64,000 nucleotides of DNA, taken from the NCBI GenBank assembly GCA_036897095.1, contig JAYMSP010000116.1, positions 16,037-80,036 on the forward strand, given 5' to 3'. The position numbers and the translations under genes are program-made. Below the pieces are notes generated by a model. That model ran no database searches, was not told the origin of the DNA, and saw nothing but the letters and a program-made list of their open reading frames with translations. Origin of the DNA: Plantago elongata. Taxonomy: Eukaryota; Streptophyta; Magnoliopsida; Lamiales; Plantaginaceae. Positions 51,001 to 63,524 of this stretch are shown here, one piece after another; position 1 is the stretch's first letter, and every line of letters begins with the position of its first letter.

Positions 51001-54000
51001 ATGTGATCATGCATTGTTGCATCAGTTCCAATGCCAGCCTACAATATGCATATAGAGATCAATATAAGTAACTGCATCAATGAATTCCATGAAACTAATT
51101 AAAAATGAGAAAATGCTAAAGGATGATTCTTTTTTTCAAAAAACATACTGCTACAATATTCTTTTTTACCTTGTCCATACAGCTTAGTAAATCAGCCTCA
51201 CTTAGAAGAGGTGGAGGTCTGGTAGTTCCTGTATCTAGAGTCAAGGTTGTAGGTGTAAACTGCAATTTAAAACAAAGCATAAGCACCGGCCTAGGAAGTT
51301 AAGGCAACATAAATTGATCAATTCAAAAAGGTTGGTGCATCACAAGATGGTGATATGAAGTCAAAATAAGCAAACAGTAGCAATCTAATGTATGCAACAC
51401 AAGGCAGAAATTGTCAAAAACTTGATTTTATAAATAATGGACCACACCATATCAATCATATCAGTGCACATTAGGTGAGTACGTCAAACACTTGAGTAAG
51501 AGTATGGTCTTTTTCATATGTATATATCAACATAACATCATTTAAATAATATATTATATAAACAACATGATTACTTATATAAATGAAATGATGCTAATAG
51601 ATATATGGCCTACTATTGAAAATTTGGAAAGGTTGAATTTGTATAATGTTTGATGATGATGAATTTGGGTGAGATCATTATCGATACAGAAATTTTAATG
51701 ACGCGATGTATTATAAAGTTACTGATATAAGGTTAACTGCATGTTATATCCAAAAGAAAAGGTTCCCTCAGTGCTTCAGAATTGAATTTTCTAAACGAGC
51801 AATCTTGTCACAACTCAATCAGATCTTTTTTATTAGCTAGTGTTGAAATTTCACTTTTATTCAAAGACAAAATGATAATGAAGTCAACCACCGGTTGGAA
51901 ATCTAATTTGGGAAAATAATCAAACCAATACAAACTTGATGGGATAATACAAATGGAAAGAGCATGCAGCAATTTTCTCCCAATAAGCTGGGTGCCTCAT
52001 TTGGTGCCTTAGTCATCAAGAAATGGAAACAGGAAAATAAAGTACAAAGTATGGAAAGTCGGAAACAGAACAATGATTTGTGATTGATAATTAAGCAAAA
52101 ACAAATTCAAAAAGAACTGAATAGCATCTTCAAACAAAGATGCTACAAAGAGATGAATAAGCTACCTGTTGACCATGGTCATATGGCGGGATCATTGAAC
52201 CTCCCCAACTTTCAAATCTGTACACATCCAAGTAGTTTTTCTGGCCGAGATAAGCACCAAATATATCAGCTCACATCTAAAGCAAGATACTTTCACTAAA
52301 TAATCACCACAACTTAGATAAGAATGTATTGTGATAATGAATCTGAGATGCAATGATATGTTTTACCAGTGTGCAAAAAATAGCTAAGCGGCAATTAACT
52401 CCAAAAGTTTTAATTCCTTCTGAGTTCTGGGACTATTGTACAGCCACCTTTAAAGAATATCTCTTCACCTTAAATGTTGCCTTTATAGACAATTGGTTAA
52501 CTGCTATAATAAATTGAAAACATAATTGCCAAGTGTCCTTTGATACCAACTTTTATTTGCAACGATTATACAGAGATTGGTTAGCATTAGCAGCATACCC
52601 AAGACTGATTGGAAAGAAAAGGTAAAACTCAGAACTTCACTACCTAATCAAGAAGTATCGCATGTTGACTTAACAAACAATCTTAGGGGAATAGTTAAAA
52701 GGAATTTTCACTACTTCACTACACAAAGGCCATGATAGCGTTTACCAAAAATGAATATTAAAAATGATGGAAATATCCAAGGCCTCAGACAAAGATTCTG
52801 CAACAAAACAGTTTGTATAGTGTACTTGTCCACAACGTCCCCATATGTAATCAAGCCTAGAGACTTAAAAACCTAGGGAAAGGAAAGAAATGGGAGCTCT
52901 AAAACAAGATTTGTTCGGCTTTAATGCACCAACAACTAATTGCATGTTTCTGATGCATATTTTAGTGCAACATGTTAACCTGCATGTTATTAGCTGAAAC
53001 ATTATCCATGAAGACATAGAACCAAAAAATACCTTGTTAACAGAACTTTTTTCCTTTTTCCCATGAAAAGGCAAGTATATGAAACTAATGAATACCCTAA
53101 ACATGAATGTTACTCTTTCAGCAAAAGACCTCTGTGAAAATGTAGCTATAATGCCAGAGCAACCCCCAGCAATATTAGAAACTGTTTAACATTGATATTG
53201 TCATCGTTGCTGTATGCAGAACTAAATTAGTAAATCTTTTCCAGCTCCAACGAAAACTATTTATAAAGTCCAGAATCAAATATTAGTATATAATTTCCAA
53301 CTATGTAGAATTCAACATATGGTAACCGAAGGAAAGAAACTGAATTTATTTTCAATTGAAAAGGATAGATGAGCATTCTGAGTTCGCAGATTTATGTATT
53401 GGGTGCTTCTATCATGCATGCAGTGCACAATATTTTATACAGAGAGTGCAGCCATCGTAAGACTTTGACAAATGGGAATATAGGCAACTTACGGCAAGTA
53501 TCACCCTCCCAGATGCAGAAAACTGTTCCCCCGCAATGTCTATTTGGACTGTGGTTTCAGCACCAACGGCTGGTTGAGAAACACAAGCCAAAAAATGGCG
53601 AACCACCAACTCGTACACTTTCTGTTGCAATTGAAGATTCTTTAAAATTCAGAAAGAAAGCCAACTGTAAACAGAATGAAAGAAATCCTATAGAGTTACA
53701 GATTCTGTTCAGACTTATACTTACATGGTGGTCCTGACTCCATCCAGATTCTCCAGCTGAAAATTTTGTAGGGTGGATAGGTGGATGAGCTTTGTCATCA
53801 TGTCCACCAGCCCTGGGGTGCCTCCAAAGTCCAGTTTCAGGATTCAGTAAGCTCTGGGCATATGAACCCCAGTCTGGGTGTCCTTGCTGTTCACGGACAA
53901 TTGTCTACACCTTACAGGCAAAGGTAGAAATATCCATTACGGTCCAAAACAGGTTAATTACAAAGGGAGCATAATGCAGCACCAGGGTTAACTAACTAGA

Positions 54001-57000
54001 AGTCCAGGACTAGACTTTCTCCTGGCAAAAATACTTTGGAATATTTTATCATAATCTCTGTAATTCTAGAAGAGGACAAAATATATGCATCCTGCATACG
54101 TAAGTGCTAAACTAGGACATAAACCATGTTTTTGATACGATCTATCTCACCAATAGCTTTGCTGAAACTATCACTGCAGTCAATCTAATAGTTATAGGAT
54201 AAGAAAGACGCACAGATATACATGTCTAAGCAGGATTTCTTCTCGGATATATGTAACCTCGTATGTTTATCACCAAATTGTTATCAACATCTCCACTCAT
54301 GATATTCAAATACACCATAATTACTCACATGTAAATCTGTTCTCTCTGAGAAGCCATCTGTCTCTGTGCGAGGATAACTGATAAAACCAGCTTGATATAA
54401 ATCTTCTGCTACCTAGTTTGACAGCAGAAACCACATCGTGTTAAATATTACTGAAAAAATAAAATTTCAACTTGTCTGATTGCTCGTAGAATCGACAAAC
54501 ATGCTCCTTGAAACACTTTTCCACAACTGATTCTTGTGATGAACTCTTCCTAACTCAATCAAACACATGGGCATCAAGAATATCAGCTAGTGTAATACAC
54601 AAGAGTTGTTAATCAATATTTTTTTGGCTAAATCAGAATAGAACAACAAGAGAAGAAATGGCTAGCTACTATCTTCTTCACCACAGGAGTCAAAACATCA
54701 GGTGGACTAGGTAACCTTTAACTGAAATGGACCATCATCTCTCAGCCAGAAAAGTGCATTGCACATTTGTTGCCACTATGTCATGTGTTGCATAATTAAA
54801 ATCTCCATACATTTGAATTGTCTGAGGAGGAAGTAAACCTTCATTGTCTGTTCTGAACTCATTCTGAAGTAACGTGAAGCACGCTTCTCAAGCTCAATCG
54901 TACTTAAAGGAAAGGGAGGATATTTCAGCTTTTCCTGCTGTCTAACACTTGTCACCTAGATGTACCAGAAATTTAATTATCATCCAACGGTGAAGGGAGT
55001 GTTCATTAGACATTGATGTTTTCAGTGTGACTCACAGTTGCAATTGGGTCTTGGAGACACATCTCATATAATATTGTTGCACATGTGTAATCAAAAAAAT
55101 GACCACGCCTGCCAAGGAACAGAGTGATTTGGCTTCAGTACTAGATTATCTGATTAATAGATAATGGCAAGAGGAATAAATATTACATCCAATTGAATGT
55201 AGCTGTTCCGTCATCTGAGTTGTGGGTGCAGTTAATTGTCCAGAACTCTTCAGGTTCATGGGCCTGGATTTCCCAGAATCTCTCCACAACAAAGCCCAGA
55301 GTAGGGAACTGCAGGCAACCATATCAGCAAATCCGATCATAATATTTATGAAATTTCACGCATAAAACAATACATGAAGGTAAACATATGAGACTGTAGA
55401 AGCCATATGACCGCGATCAGATTAAACCCAGCGCATTCATATGATCTTGCTGGATAAAGTATAAATTTTGCTCACCTGGCAAGGACCATAACTTAGAACA
55501 ACATTTCGGCCATCTGTGGCGACATCAAGTACAAAAGCATCTTTCAGAAGCATAGTCTGAAACCGGGTGAAAGAGGCACCTATCCTCAGGTCTATTTCCT
55601 GTAATTCATTCCCAACTGTGAAACCATACTTAATTCGATAATTACTAGACAACAATCAAGACAATCATCTTGTCTTCGAGTTCTCACAATCAACACCATT
55701 GTAATACAGTTTTTTATCACATGCAGTATATTAAATGTGAAGGTAAAAATGATACACAGATTGGAGGAAATAATGTAAACATAGTCAAGTACAGGGTTAG
55801 ACGAGCACCCCATACAGCTTTCCATCAAGAAATAATGATTTGTGTTTCATAAGACAATAAATTATATAAAATAACTCACTTGGCGAACATCTACAGCATC
55901 GGCAAACAATTTATTAGGCCGAACAAGGTTCTGCACTGCATAGTGTATTTCCCTGTGTATCTCAATTTAATTAATATGAGTGAACATTAATATAGATGAT
56001 AAGGATAAGCAACACACACAATTGCAGAATAAAACCTGTCTATTAAGGCAGAAAAACGAGCTCTCCAGATGTTGAGATTAGGATTTGCTCGTGTGCAAAC
56101 TTCTACGACCTCAAAAGCTATATTTTCTCCTTCTCTGTCACAATCAAGCCATAACACAAGCCATTGACATTTTCTAGCTTCTTCCTCCAGTGTCTTTTCT
56201 ATATCTGACTTGTCCTAACCAACCAAAAAGGTAGCAAATAAATTTCACTTCCTTGTCGAAATACAAATAGCATAATGCATATTGCTTATGGCAGTCTCTT
56301 TCTTCTAAATGAACATTTCTAGAGGATTTTCAGCAGCACACAACATTCATTTATGGCACAAAGGTCTCTGGAAAGCCTAATTCAAAACCCATGCAGACAA
56401 AATTTCCCATATCCATCATTCCAAGAGCAAAAGACAGAACCTTTAATTATGCACGCCTGCTGATGTCACGAGATCAGAACATATATATCATTAAACTCTA
56501 CCTTGCTTGAAGTAAAATCCCACTCATTCCTTGAGGCTAAATGTAGGCAAATGAACATAGAAGACATGTGAATGTGTATAACTATAAAATAAAAACATAA
56601 AAAAAGCAAAGCACATACGTAAAAAATCGATTCAAGAATAACAAATATATAAAAATAATGATCATCTGAACCTTCTAGCTAACCATACTAGCATCTCATA
56701 TCATCTACCACACACACACACACACAAACCAGAGATAAACAATTGCTCTAGCCCTCAAGGTACAACCTTTGAAGCAAAAAGTTACTCGAACACAGTCCAT
56801 CAACAAAAATGAGCACAACAACCAACTGCCAAGACAAATCGCAAAGTACGAATAACATTATTAACTCAGGAAAATTACACAACTGCAGCTTGTAATAACT
56901 ACCTGAGGCACAAACTTTTTGACAGGTGCTTGGTAGAGATCAAGGGGATCACAGGAGTACCATTTCCTATATCGATCTTCGAACTCGAGTTCCATGAGAT

Positions 57001-57196
57001 GACCTGTGACGGAAGTGAATGACATCTCGAAGTGCTGGTTGTTAATGGAGTAGTTGAACTCGAATATCTTGTTGTATATCGACCTTCCATTTCGCATCCG
57101 AAGATTGTTTCTCGACAGTATCTGAGACACCGCTTTCGCCACCGACGGCTTCTCCGCCACGTTCAGGGCTCTTATTGGCCGACCTCCACCGGACAT
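43006..57196 (-). CDS. TOP3A: DNA topoisomerase 3-alpha
   Basis: Nuclear type IA topoisomerase; with RecQ helicases and RMI1 it dissolves double Holliday junctions. 973 residues. Exons: 56903-57196, 56036-56214, 55880-55952, 55476-55598, 55187-55308, 55036-55108, 54839-54955, 54329-54412, 53725-53904, 53493-53621, 52166-52240, 51170-51259, 50934-51038, 50045-50079, 48672-48801, 47953-48005, 47783-47882, 46998-47036, 45913-45991, 45761-45832, 45042-45125, 44273-44590, 43814-43931, 43006-43255. [18 protein letters not shown] and metal-binding DCDREGE (122-128). The catalytic tyrosine is Y340 in [11 protein letters not shown]. The C-terminal half has topoisomerase zinc fingers (C640/C643...C662/C668; C688/C691...C719/C723), an 11-residue GRGQG repeat (757-811), a GRF zinc finger (from C858), an RGG-type stretch and a CCHC knuckle ([14 protein letters not shown]) near the end. 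The tail order matches plant TOP3A; Arabidopsis has about 926 residues. Confidence 0.96.
44394..44558 (-). repeat. 33-bp tandem repeat in the TOP3A C-terminal exon
   Basis: Five in-frame copies of a 33-bp unit encode GRGQG(Y/F)A(S/G)S(A/V)Q-type 11-mers (residues 757-811). Copies 1-4 alternate between two subtypes (YASS and FAGS), so a 66-bp double unit has itself been duplicated almost exactly. Copy 5 is diverged (GRGRGNDGS). The RGQG content extends the glycine/arginine-rich nucleic-acid-binding tail. Confidence 0.92.
45382..45503 (-). mobile_element. 5'-truncated SINE in TOP3A intron 20
   Basis: On the minus strand it has a box B-like remnant (ggcaaggtctcgggtt), a GC-rich body (gctggggagccgcccc), the phrase ccagtgctaggctggattag familiar from Au/TS-type plant SINEs, and a terminal A-rich tail (aaattaaaaaaag). 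The box A half is missing or eroded, and I could not find target duplications. Same orientation as the host gene. Confidence 0.6.
48021..48052. repeat. TA dinucleotide microsatellite beside TOP3A exon 16
   Basis: Sixteen TA units starting 16 bases upstream of exon 16 in the direction of transcription. The repeat occupies the place where the branch point and pyrimidine tract normally lie. Confidence 0.93.
48531..48667. mobile_element. Tourist-like MITE at the 5' splice site of TOP3A intron 15
   Basis: A 137-bp element with terminal inverted repeats: left ggctatattctcttcaact, right (reverse) ggctctgttctcttcaact, about 21 of 24 bases matching. TTA flanks it on both sides (48528-48530 and 48668-48670), the target duplication of PIF/Harbinger elements. 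Its interior is a run of aactgaactga-type words. The right edge touches the donor of exon 15: the donor reads GTAAGG on the minus strand, with GTAA from host/target sequence and GG from the element. Confidence 0.8.
56708..56726. repeat. CA dinucleotide microsatellite in TOP3A intron 1
   Basis: About nine CA units. Simple repeat only. Confidence 0.85.
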
Positions 57197-57529
57197 TTGA
57201 TCTCACCGCCGGCAATATTCACGGCGTTGGGAATTATTTGGGGGTTTTGATTTTCCCGCCTTTTGGCTTTTCGTTTTCTTTGTACTTTTCACGCGGAACC
57301 CAGTTCCCAATCATTGATGAGTAAAGTGTTGGGCTTTCTGAACTGGGCTTCTTCACCAAAAATAGATCATTCGTACAAAAATATTTGGGAACAAACTTTA
57401 AACTTTTATTTCTTGTCAATTTGTTGGGTACATGTCGATCCTAGAATTCAGACAAGTTAAAATATGATAATTGATTAGTAGAGACAAGATAAAAATTTAA
57501 TCCATCATGCTAACATTAATCGTGCACAA

Positions 57530-58010
57530 TATGCCCGCAAATGGGGATCAATCCATACTCTAGTAATTAAAAGATCTATAATTTTCTCCTCAAGGTGCTG
57601 ATTTGCGGGTTGCTTTCGAAAGTAGACCGCATTCCTCGCCATCCAAACGGTATAAATTGTTTCTACAAAGGTGCTTTGAGGAGCTTTGCTTTCTAATATT
57701 TGCCCCTGAAGCGCCTACACATCACATCCAGTTCCATCCTCCAGTCGGGGGTGTGCGGTTGATATGCAACCATTGCATTACTCAACCGGCCACCCCATAT
57801 TCTATTCGTATAGGAACATTCGAAAAATAAGTTTTGATGAGTGTCTGCTTTCGGACATAAAGGGAGGTTGGGTCAATGCCAGGGTCCCATCGGCAGATTT
57901 TGTCCCGAGTTGTCAAGCGTTCATGAAGTGGCATCCAAGTACAGAACATAGCTCAAGGCCTTGCCTTGTTACCAAACCAAAACTTCTTCCATTTGACATC
58001 CTATTTGGTA
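57530..58010 (-). pseudogene. Decayed LINE reverse-transcriptase C-terminus (zf-RVT)
   Basis: In shifting minus-strand frames the sequence spells fragments of the zinc-binding region found at the end of plant non-LTR retrotransposon polymerases: ERLTTRDKICRWDPGIDPTS, then LCPKADTHQNLFFECSYTNR followed by IWG, then FVETIYTVWMARNAVYF and an EEKI-type end. Order matches the family (RLxTxDRLxRW, CxxC...HLFFxC...W, then WxxRNxxxF). Frameshifts and an in-frame stop show it is dead. The catalytic reverse transcriptase part is not seen upstream. Confidence 0.75.
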
Positions 58011-59186
58011 CCTCAAATCTCCTTGTATAATAGTCTGGTTGGAAATTTAGGAGCCATAAAAGTCATCAGCCATATACGAGAGGATTACACAAGTGAATGT
58101 GCTTTAATTACAACTTCCATAATTCAGGAGCATTTCGAGGTTATCGTGATATCCATGACAAAAATATTTATGAGAGATTCGTGGATTGTCATTAATAGCA
58201 TTTTGTCCCCATAATATATATGTGTAGTAAATATTACATGATCATTTGAAAAAGAATTAATTCAAATTTTAATAATTGAATTACAATTATATGTAAAAAA
58301 AACAGTATGTATGTAATTTAATAATTGACATGAATTATAATATGGTATGTATAGTTAAAACTTAAAGGTAACAATAAGCGCATGCCAATATAGTGAGGGT
58401 TAAAAAAATATATATCTAAATAAATGATCGGTTAAAAAAGTATATATTTGAATAAATGACCGGTTAAAAAAGTTGTAAATTTAATTTAAAATGTATTGGT
58501 CCCCTCCAAAATTTTATGTCTTAGTTTGTTTTTTTATAATTTCATTTGTTTCTATGTGATTATTTATAAGGGTGGAAAACCGATTTTTATGTTATAATAA
58601 AGTAAATTGTTCAAAACCGTATGACATTATAAATATACTTAAACTATTCATAGGCAAATTGTTAATTTTTATTTCATTTCAAATAAATACATTTAAAATT
58701 GGCTATCATTATACTTAAATTATTCTTATTAATTTATAAGAAATTAACAAGTATTTGAGTTTAGAAGTTGGTTGGTATTATGATCCTTGGATTCACTTTT
58801 ATCGCAATGTGGTAAAATTAATAATAAAAATATTTGAATTCTTAAAACTTAAATATGTTGTCAACAAGACGTACATGCGATAGTATTTTCAGGAGTGGAA
58901 TTATAAAAATATATATTTATCATCCGTAGCATAGCATATTCGTCGTATAGGAATTTAATTTTATCACAAAGATAACAATGGTTAAGATAGATTACGAAAG
59001 AATCAGAATCAGATTTTAGAATTCCTTCATAACGAAAAACGTGTTCAGGTGAATTTTTTATCCTTATACGACATCATAATAATTATGAAAACTAATAATC
59101 AATTCTAATATTCTATTGTGGCTAGATAGACAAATTAAATCACTAATCTCGTTGCTAGCGTACCTGCTTTATCTGTAAAATAATGG

Positions 59187-59745
59187 GAGAGAAAATTTTA
59201 TTTCCCACTAACACATTTTACTCACTTTAATTTTACACCGAAACCTTTGCTTTTTGAAGTCTTTCTAGAACGTTAGTCAACAGATCAATTTAACACATAA
59301 TTTAGACGGTGTTAAGTTGGCCGTTAGTGGAAAATGGTACTTTAGTAAAAGATTTAGGTAGCGAGCTCATCATTTTCAATAGTTTATGGTGTATATTTTA
59401 TTTTTCTTAAAAGGTTGGTGTGTCGAGTGACACTATTGCAGTTTAAAATACAAATATTAAAATGCTTCTTTCAATCACAACAACATGAAATTTGGCATTG
59501 TAATAACCATATGAGGAAAATCAAGTTAATAGGAGGAAAAATCAAATAAGGCATGGAGGGAAAATGTGTGAAAAATGACTCTTTTACCCTCGCTAACGGA
59601 AGTTCTGGACGGAATCGAACATTTGTGTTAGTGCACATTTTTTTCTAACGTTCTAGTGTAGACTCTAAAAAAAAAAAGTTTCGGTGTAAAATCAAAGTGA
59701 GTCAAAAGGTTATAGTGTATTATAAAATATTATAAAATTTTCTCA
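59187..59745. mobile_element. Non-autonomous inverted-repeat transposon
   Basis: The left arm runs gagaaaattttat, then acacattttactcactttaa, ttttacaccgaaac and tagaacgttag. The right arm shows these in reverse: ctaacgttctag, gtttcggtgtaaaat, aaagtgagtcaaaaggt and ataaaattttctc. Arms are about 100 bp with small gaps; total length is about 560 bp. The middle contains acggtgttaagttggccgtt and gacggaatcg but no transposase. Target duplications are not clear. Confidence 0.72.
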
Positions 59746-60027
59746 TATTAGTATAATCAATCATATATACTTATTTCTCATAATTTCACAGTGCCTAGAT
59801 AGATATATCAATCTCCATGTTATCGTTCGAAAATTGCAGCCAATGATAGGTATTATACCTTTTGGACTACCAAGTTATCTTGTGTCAATAAAATAAAGTA
59901 AAATATATGTACTAGTTGTGTTATATCATTTCGTGTCATTTTCTTTTCAATTCTTCACTACTAGTATTTTGTGTTAGTACTATGGCTAGTGAAAATTAAC
60001 ATATTATACTCTTTTGTTTTAAAAAAA

Positions 60028-60285
60028 TACTCCTTTTCACCTCCGTCCAATTTCATTGTCCCATTTTAATTTTTTTTATCAAGGTTTTAAAATTTTATGT
60101 GCAAACAAATAATATTGGTAAAAAAATAAAAATTATATTATATAATAACCACAATTGAACTTTTTTTAGTATAGATACTTTTTTAAATTTATTAAAAGTA
60201 TGGTATGTGAGTAAATCAAACTTAAAGTTTGAAAATGTTGATTATGAAAAATTAAAATGGGACAATGAAATTGAGATGGATAGTA
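60028..60285. mobile_element. Stowaway-like MITE
   Basis: Left terminus (ta)ctccttttcacctccgtc, then caatttcattgtcccatttt. Right terminus aaaatgggacaatgaaattg, then agatggatagta followed by ta. The inner 25 bases of the arms match perfectly in inverse orientation. TA at each end fits the Stowaway/Mariner target preference. No coding capacity. Confidence 0.78.
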
Positions 60286-60852
60286 TAACGTAAATGCAAA
60301 CATAATTTATTAAAAGATAATTAAATTGGAATGTAGCATTTTCTGTAACTTTCAAATGTTTAAGAACTTATTTATAAATTAATGAACTATTGATCTTTTT
60401 TGCAATATTCTTAAAATATTTCATTATAGTAATGTGTCATGGTAAAATATATTAATTAGCACGGTACTTATTTTGTTCACGGGCGCCGAATTACGTAAGG
60501 TACCCTTAAATTTGGGCCAATTACAGATTCAACCCTGAATTGGCAACATTACGTTCAAATCTAAAACCTATTTTCAGAGTTGACAACTAAAAATTAATTT
60601 AAAAGAAAATGAATTGGACTCAATTGCAATTTATAAGTTTCGTTCTATTACACATCAGAGTCAAATATTTTAGAAATTACATTATCCATCCAAACCATAC
60701 TCCCTAAACTTTAATAAACCACAAAATGACCCCTCATTCTCCAACCATCTTCTACCACCACCAACCACGAATTTCAACCATCATCTTCTTACTTCCTTCT
60801 CCATTGTCTTCGTAAAAAAAGCTCCGACAAAGCTACCTACTGGACTGTTACT

Positions 60853-61045
60853 TAGAGCTCCATATCGGAGCTTCAAACAACTCCAATTGGGAGCTGTAAT
60901 ACAACTTTGATATGGAGCTCTAACAGCTCCAGGTAGGAGCTACACATAGCTCCGCCGAAGCATATAGAGCTACTTACAGCTTCGCCATGACTGTTATAGC
61001 TCCGATTGGGAGCTCTAACAACTCCATATCGGATTTGTACATAGG
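60853..61045. repeat. Array of agctcc/ggagct palindromic motifs
   Basis: Within about 190 bp the hexamers agctcc and ggagct alternate at least ten times. They form short hairpins such as agctccatatcggagct, ctccaattgggag and agctccgattgggagct. Diverged inverted sequences flank the array (accatcttctaccaccacc near 60745; ggtggtggaatatggtggtt with gaagatggttg near 61115), so it may be the core of a roughly 1-kb non-autonomous element (about 60480-61445). Confidence 0.55.
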
Positions 61046-61845
61046 TCTGATCGGAGCGGTTATTTGTTAAGAACAAGGGAAGATGAAGAGGAGGAGGATG
61101 GAGGATTAAGAAGATGGAGGTGGTGGAATATGGTGGTTGTTCTTGATGAAGAAGATGGTTGAATGTGGTGGGAAAGATGGATTAAAATGCTATTATGTAA
61201 AAAATTAGGTATTCATTTACAAGAATGATAAGTTTTATGGGCTAATTTTGCAATGAGTAAAATTATTATTATTGTTGAATTATAAAGAAAATATAGAATA
61301 GGAAAAAAAGTTGACTTTTTGGGTGTATATGTAATTCTCAAATTAGGCCTTTATTAATTTTAGACGAATTTATAATAGTTGTCATTTCAGAGTTGAAAGT
61401 GCAAAGGGGTCATATTTAAGGGATAGTGTTTGTAATTTCCCCTTTTGTTCATATTTATTGATATTCATCTCATATCATTTAATTTTGATTACTCCTAAAC
61501 TATGTGTTAATTATTATTTGAAGAATATCTATTATTATTATAAAGGAAGATTAACAGCGTAGTTAACGGTCATAACTTTCATTTTCCTCTTTTATACAAC
61601 ATTTTAACTTTTTTTATTCCTTATAACACATTATGTGATTTAATCTTATTAAAAACTATATCATTATACTATATTTATACAATGTAATTAGTTGTTTTAA
61701 GAAAATATAAATTTATAATTTGTACAACAAAAATAATTTAAATAATACACACCCGTATACCGCCTGCTAATTTTCTAGTAGAACTTAAATTTATAAATTT
61801 AAGCATTTTATATAAGACATATTAATAATGTTAAGAAAAATTTCA

Positions 61846-62084
61846 TACTCCACCCGTATCTCTAAAAGTGAAACAATTTGATTTTGCACAATTTTAATGT
61901 GGTATAAAAGTATGTGGTTACGAACGAGTTTGATATATTAATTGTGTGAAAATATATACGTGGGCACAATAATTAATGATTAAACATGAGTTGTATTGTG
62001 AAAGTTATTGTCATAATTTTAGTTTAATTTGGTGGGACGTCGAAAGCGAAAATTTATTTCACTTTTATGGAAAAGAAAGGAGTA
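61846..62084. mobile_element. Stowaway-like MITE
   Basis: Left terminus tactccacccgtatctctaa followed by aagtgaaac. Right terminus gtttcactttt-like sequence in reverse (atttcacttttatgg), then aaaagaaaggagta. Length about 239 bp, TA at both boundaries. Related internal sequence is present at 2.05-2.19 kb. Confidence 0.7.
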
Positions 62085-62207
62085 CTATATATATTAATTA
62101 AGGTGTTTATGTTTGTTAACAAAATTTAATTTTTATGGAAAATCATCAATAGTCAACAATTTATGAATGATAATTTGTTAATTTTTACTAATTAGTAATA
62201 ATATGCT

Positions 62208-62330
62208 ATGTTTAGCAAAATTAGCTGAAAAGTTATTTGGTAGTTTAAAATTTAGCTGGTATTTTCTTTTGTTTTTACTTCATTTACATCTCAAACTAAC
62301 TAGCTTTTCAGCTAATTTTATAAAAAATTA
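62208..62330. repeat. Dispersed repeat related to the 7.2 kb copy
   Basis: Contains tgtttagcaaaattagctga with aaagttatttggtag and, 80 bp on, the inverse-like cagctaatttta. The first word is the inverse of sequence at 7205-7250. It has the shape of a small inverted-repeat element of about 120 bp. Confidence 0.5.
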
Positions 62331-63278
62331 TTAGTAAAAGGGATCCTATTAGAACAAAACTGCAAAGAATTGGAAAGAAAAGGTTGTCAATGATCTAGTG
62401 CAACAATACATATATTTTATACCCATATGACATCTTCGTAGTGGTGCACAGGGTTTGGTACAGTGGAATAGAAAATAAGAATGTTAAAGGGTGTACAATT
62501 TTTATTAAATATATGATATAACATTTATTGTTACGAACAATATCATAATTATTATAATTAATAAAATAATTATATAATTTTAAATAATTACAATTTTACT
62601 TAGAAAAAACATCTAAACATGTTTATTCGAACTAAATATATTATCCGAAAAAGAAATTGAAGAAACTTAAAACACACACGAAGAACACGAAGAGTGCCTC
62701 AACCGCTCCGACAAGATATGATCAGAATTGCTCGGATCAGAGTTGGTCAGAGCTTGACAGCTCAGATCAGAGTTGTGACTCCGGTCTGGCAATTCTCGCC
62801 AAATCTGATTCTGACCAATAAACGGTTTGGTTCAGACTCGAATCTAACCAGGATTGCAAATTAAAGAAGGGACCATTATTTATTTCTTTTTAATTTCTTT
62901 TCCAATTACTTGTGTAAATATAGTTAATTTAATTATACTAAGCAATTAAACAATCAATAACGACTACGAATATGAATTATTATAACAATATAAACATCTT
63001 AGATTCATTATTATTTGTAAAGTATGACTAATAATTTTATAATATTGATTTTCGTTATTTATGATATCGTAGTGTATATATGTTATTTTATTTTCGAATA
63101 TGTGATAATTTGTTATATTTTATGAAAAATGGGACTAATTCTACATGTATTAGTATAATTTAAAGGGTATTTTGTAATATATAAAAATACGTCATGCGTT
63201 TTGTAAAAACGGTCCTACATTTAACAATCCCCATAAAATTCGAGTTTTATTTGTTAGGCTACCCAGATCTATCTATGT

Positions 63279-63524
63279 TATTCCCTACGTCTTGTGAAAT
63301 AAGACACATAATTTTTCCACGTTATTTTTAATACAATTAATTGTTTATTGTTATATTATGAATATTAAATTAGTTAGTGGAAGTTTTTAGTTAGTGAAGG
63401 TACTTTTTAAGTATAATGTGAAAATTAAATTAGTTAGTGAAGGTACTTTTTACTATTTTTCAGAACGTATCTAATTTCGTGGGACGTTTATAAAGAAATA
63501 TGTGTATTATTTCACGAGAGAGTA
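63279..63524. mobile_element. Stowaway-like MITE with internal direct duplication
   Basis: Left terminus tattccctacgtcttgtgaa, then ataagacacata. Right terminus tatgtgtattatttcacgag, then agagta. The arms match inversely over about 20 bases. Inside, the phrase aaattagttagtg...aaggtactttttaa occurs twice in direct orientation about 60 bp apart, a duplication within the element. Confidence 0.65.

Noticed and set aside
60853-61045. CRISPR-like regularly spaced palindromes
   Set aside because: Repeats are only 6-17 bp, spacing is irregular, spacers are not unique, and the genome is a plant.
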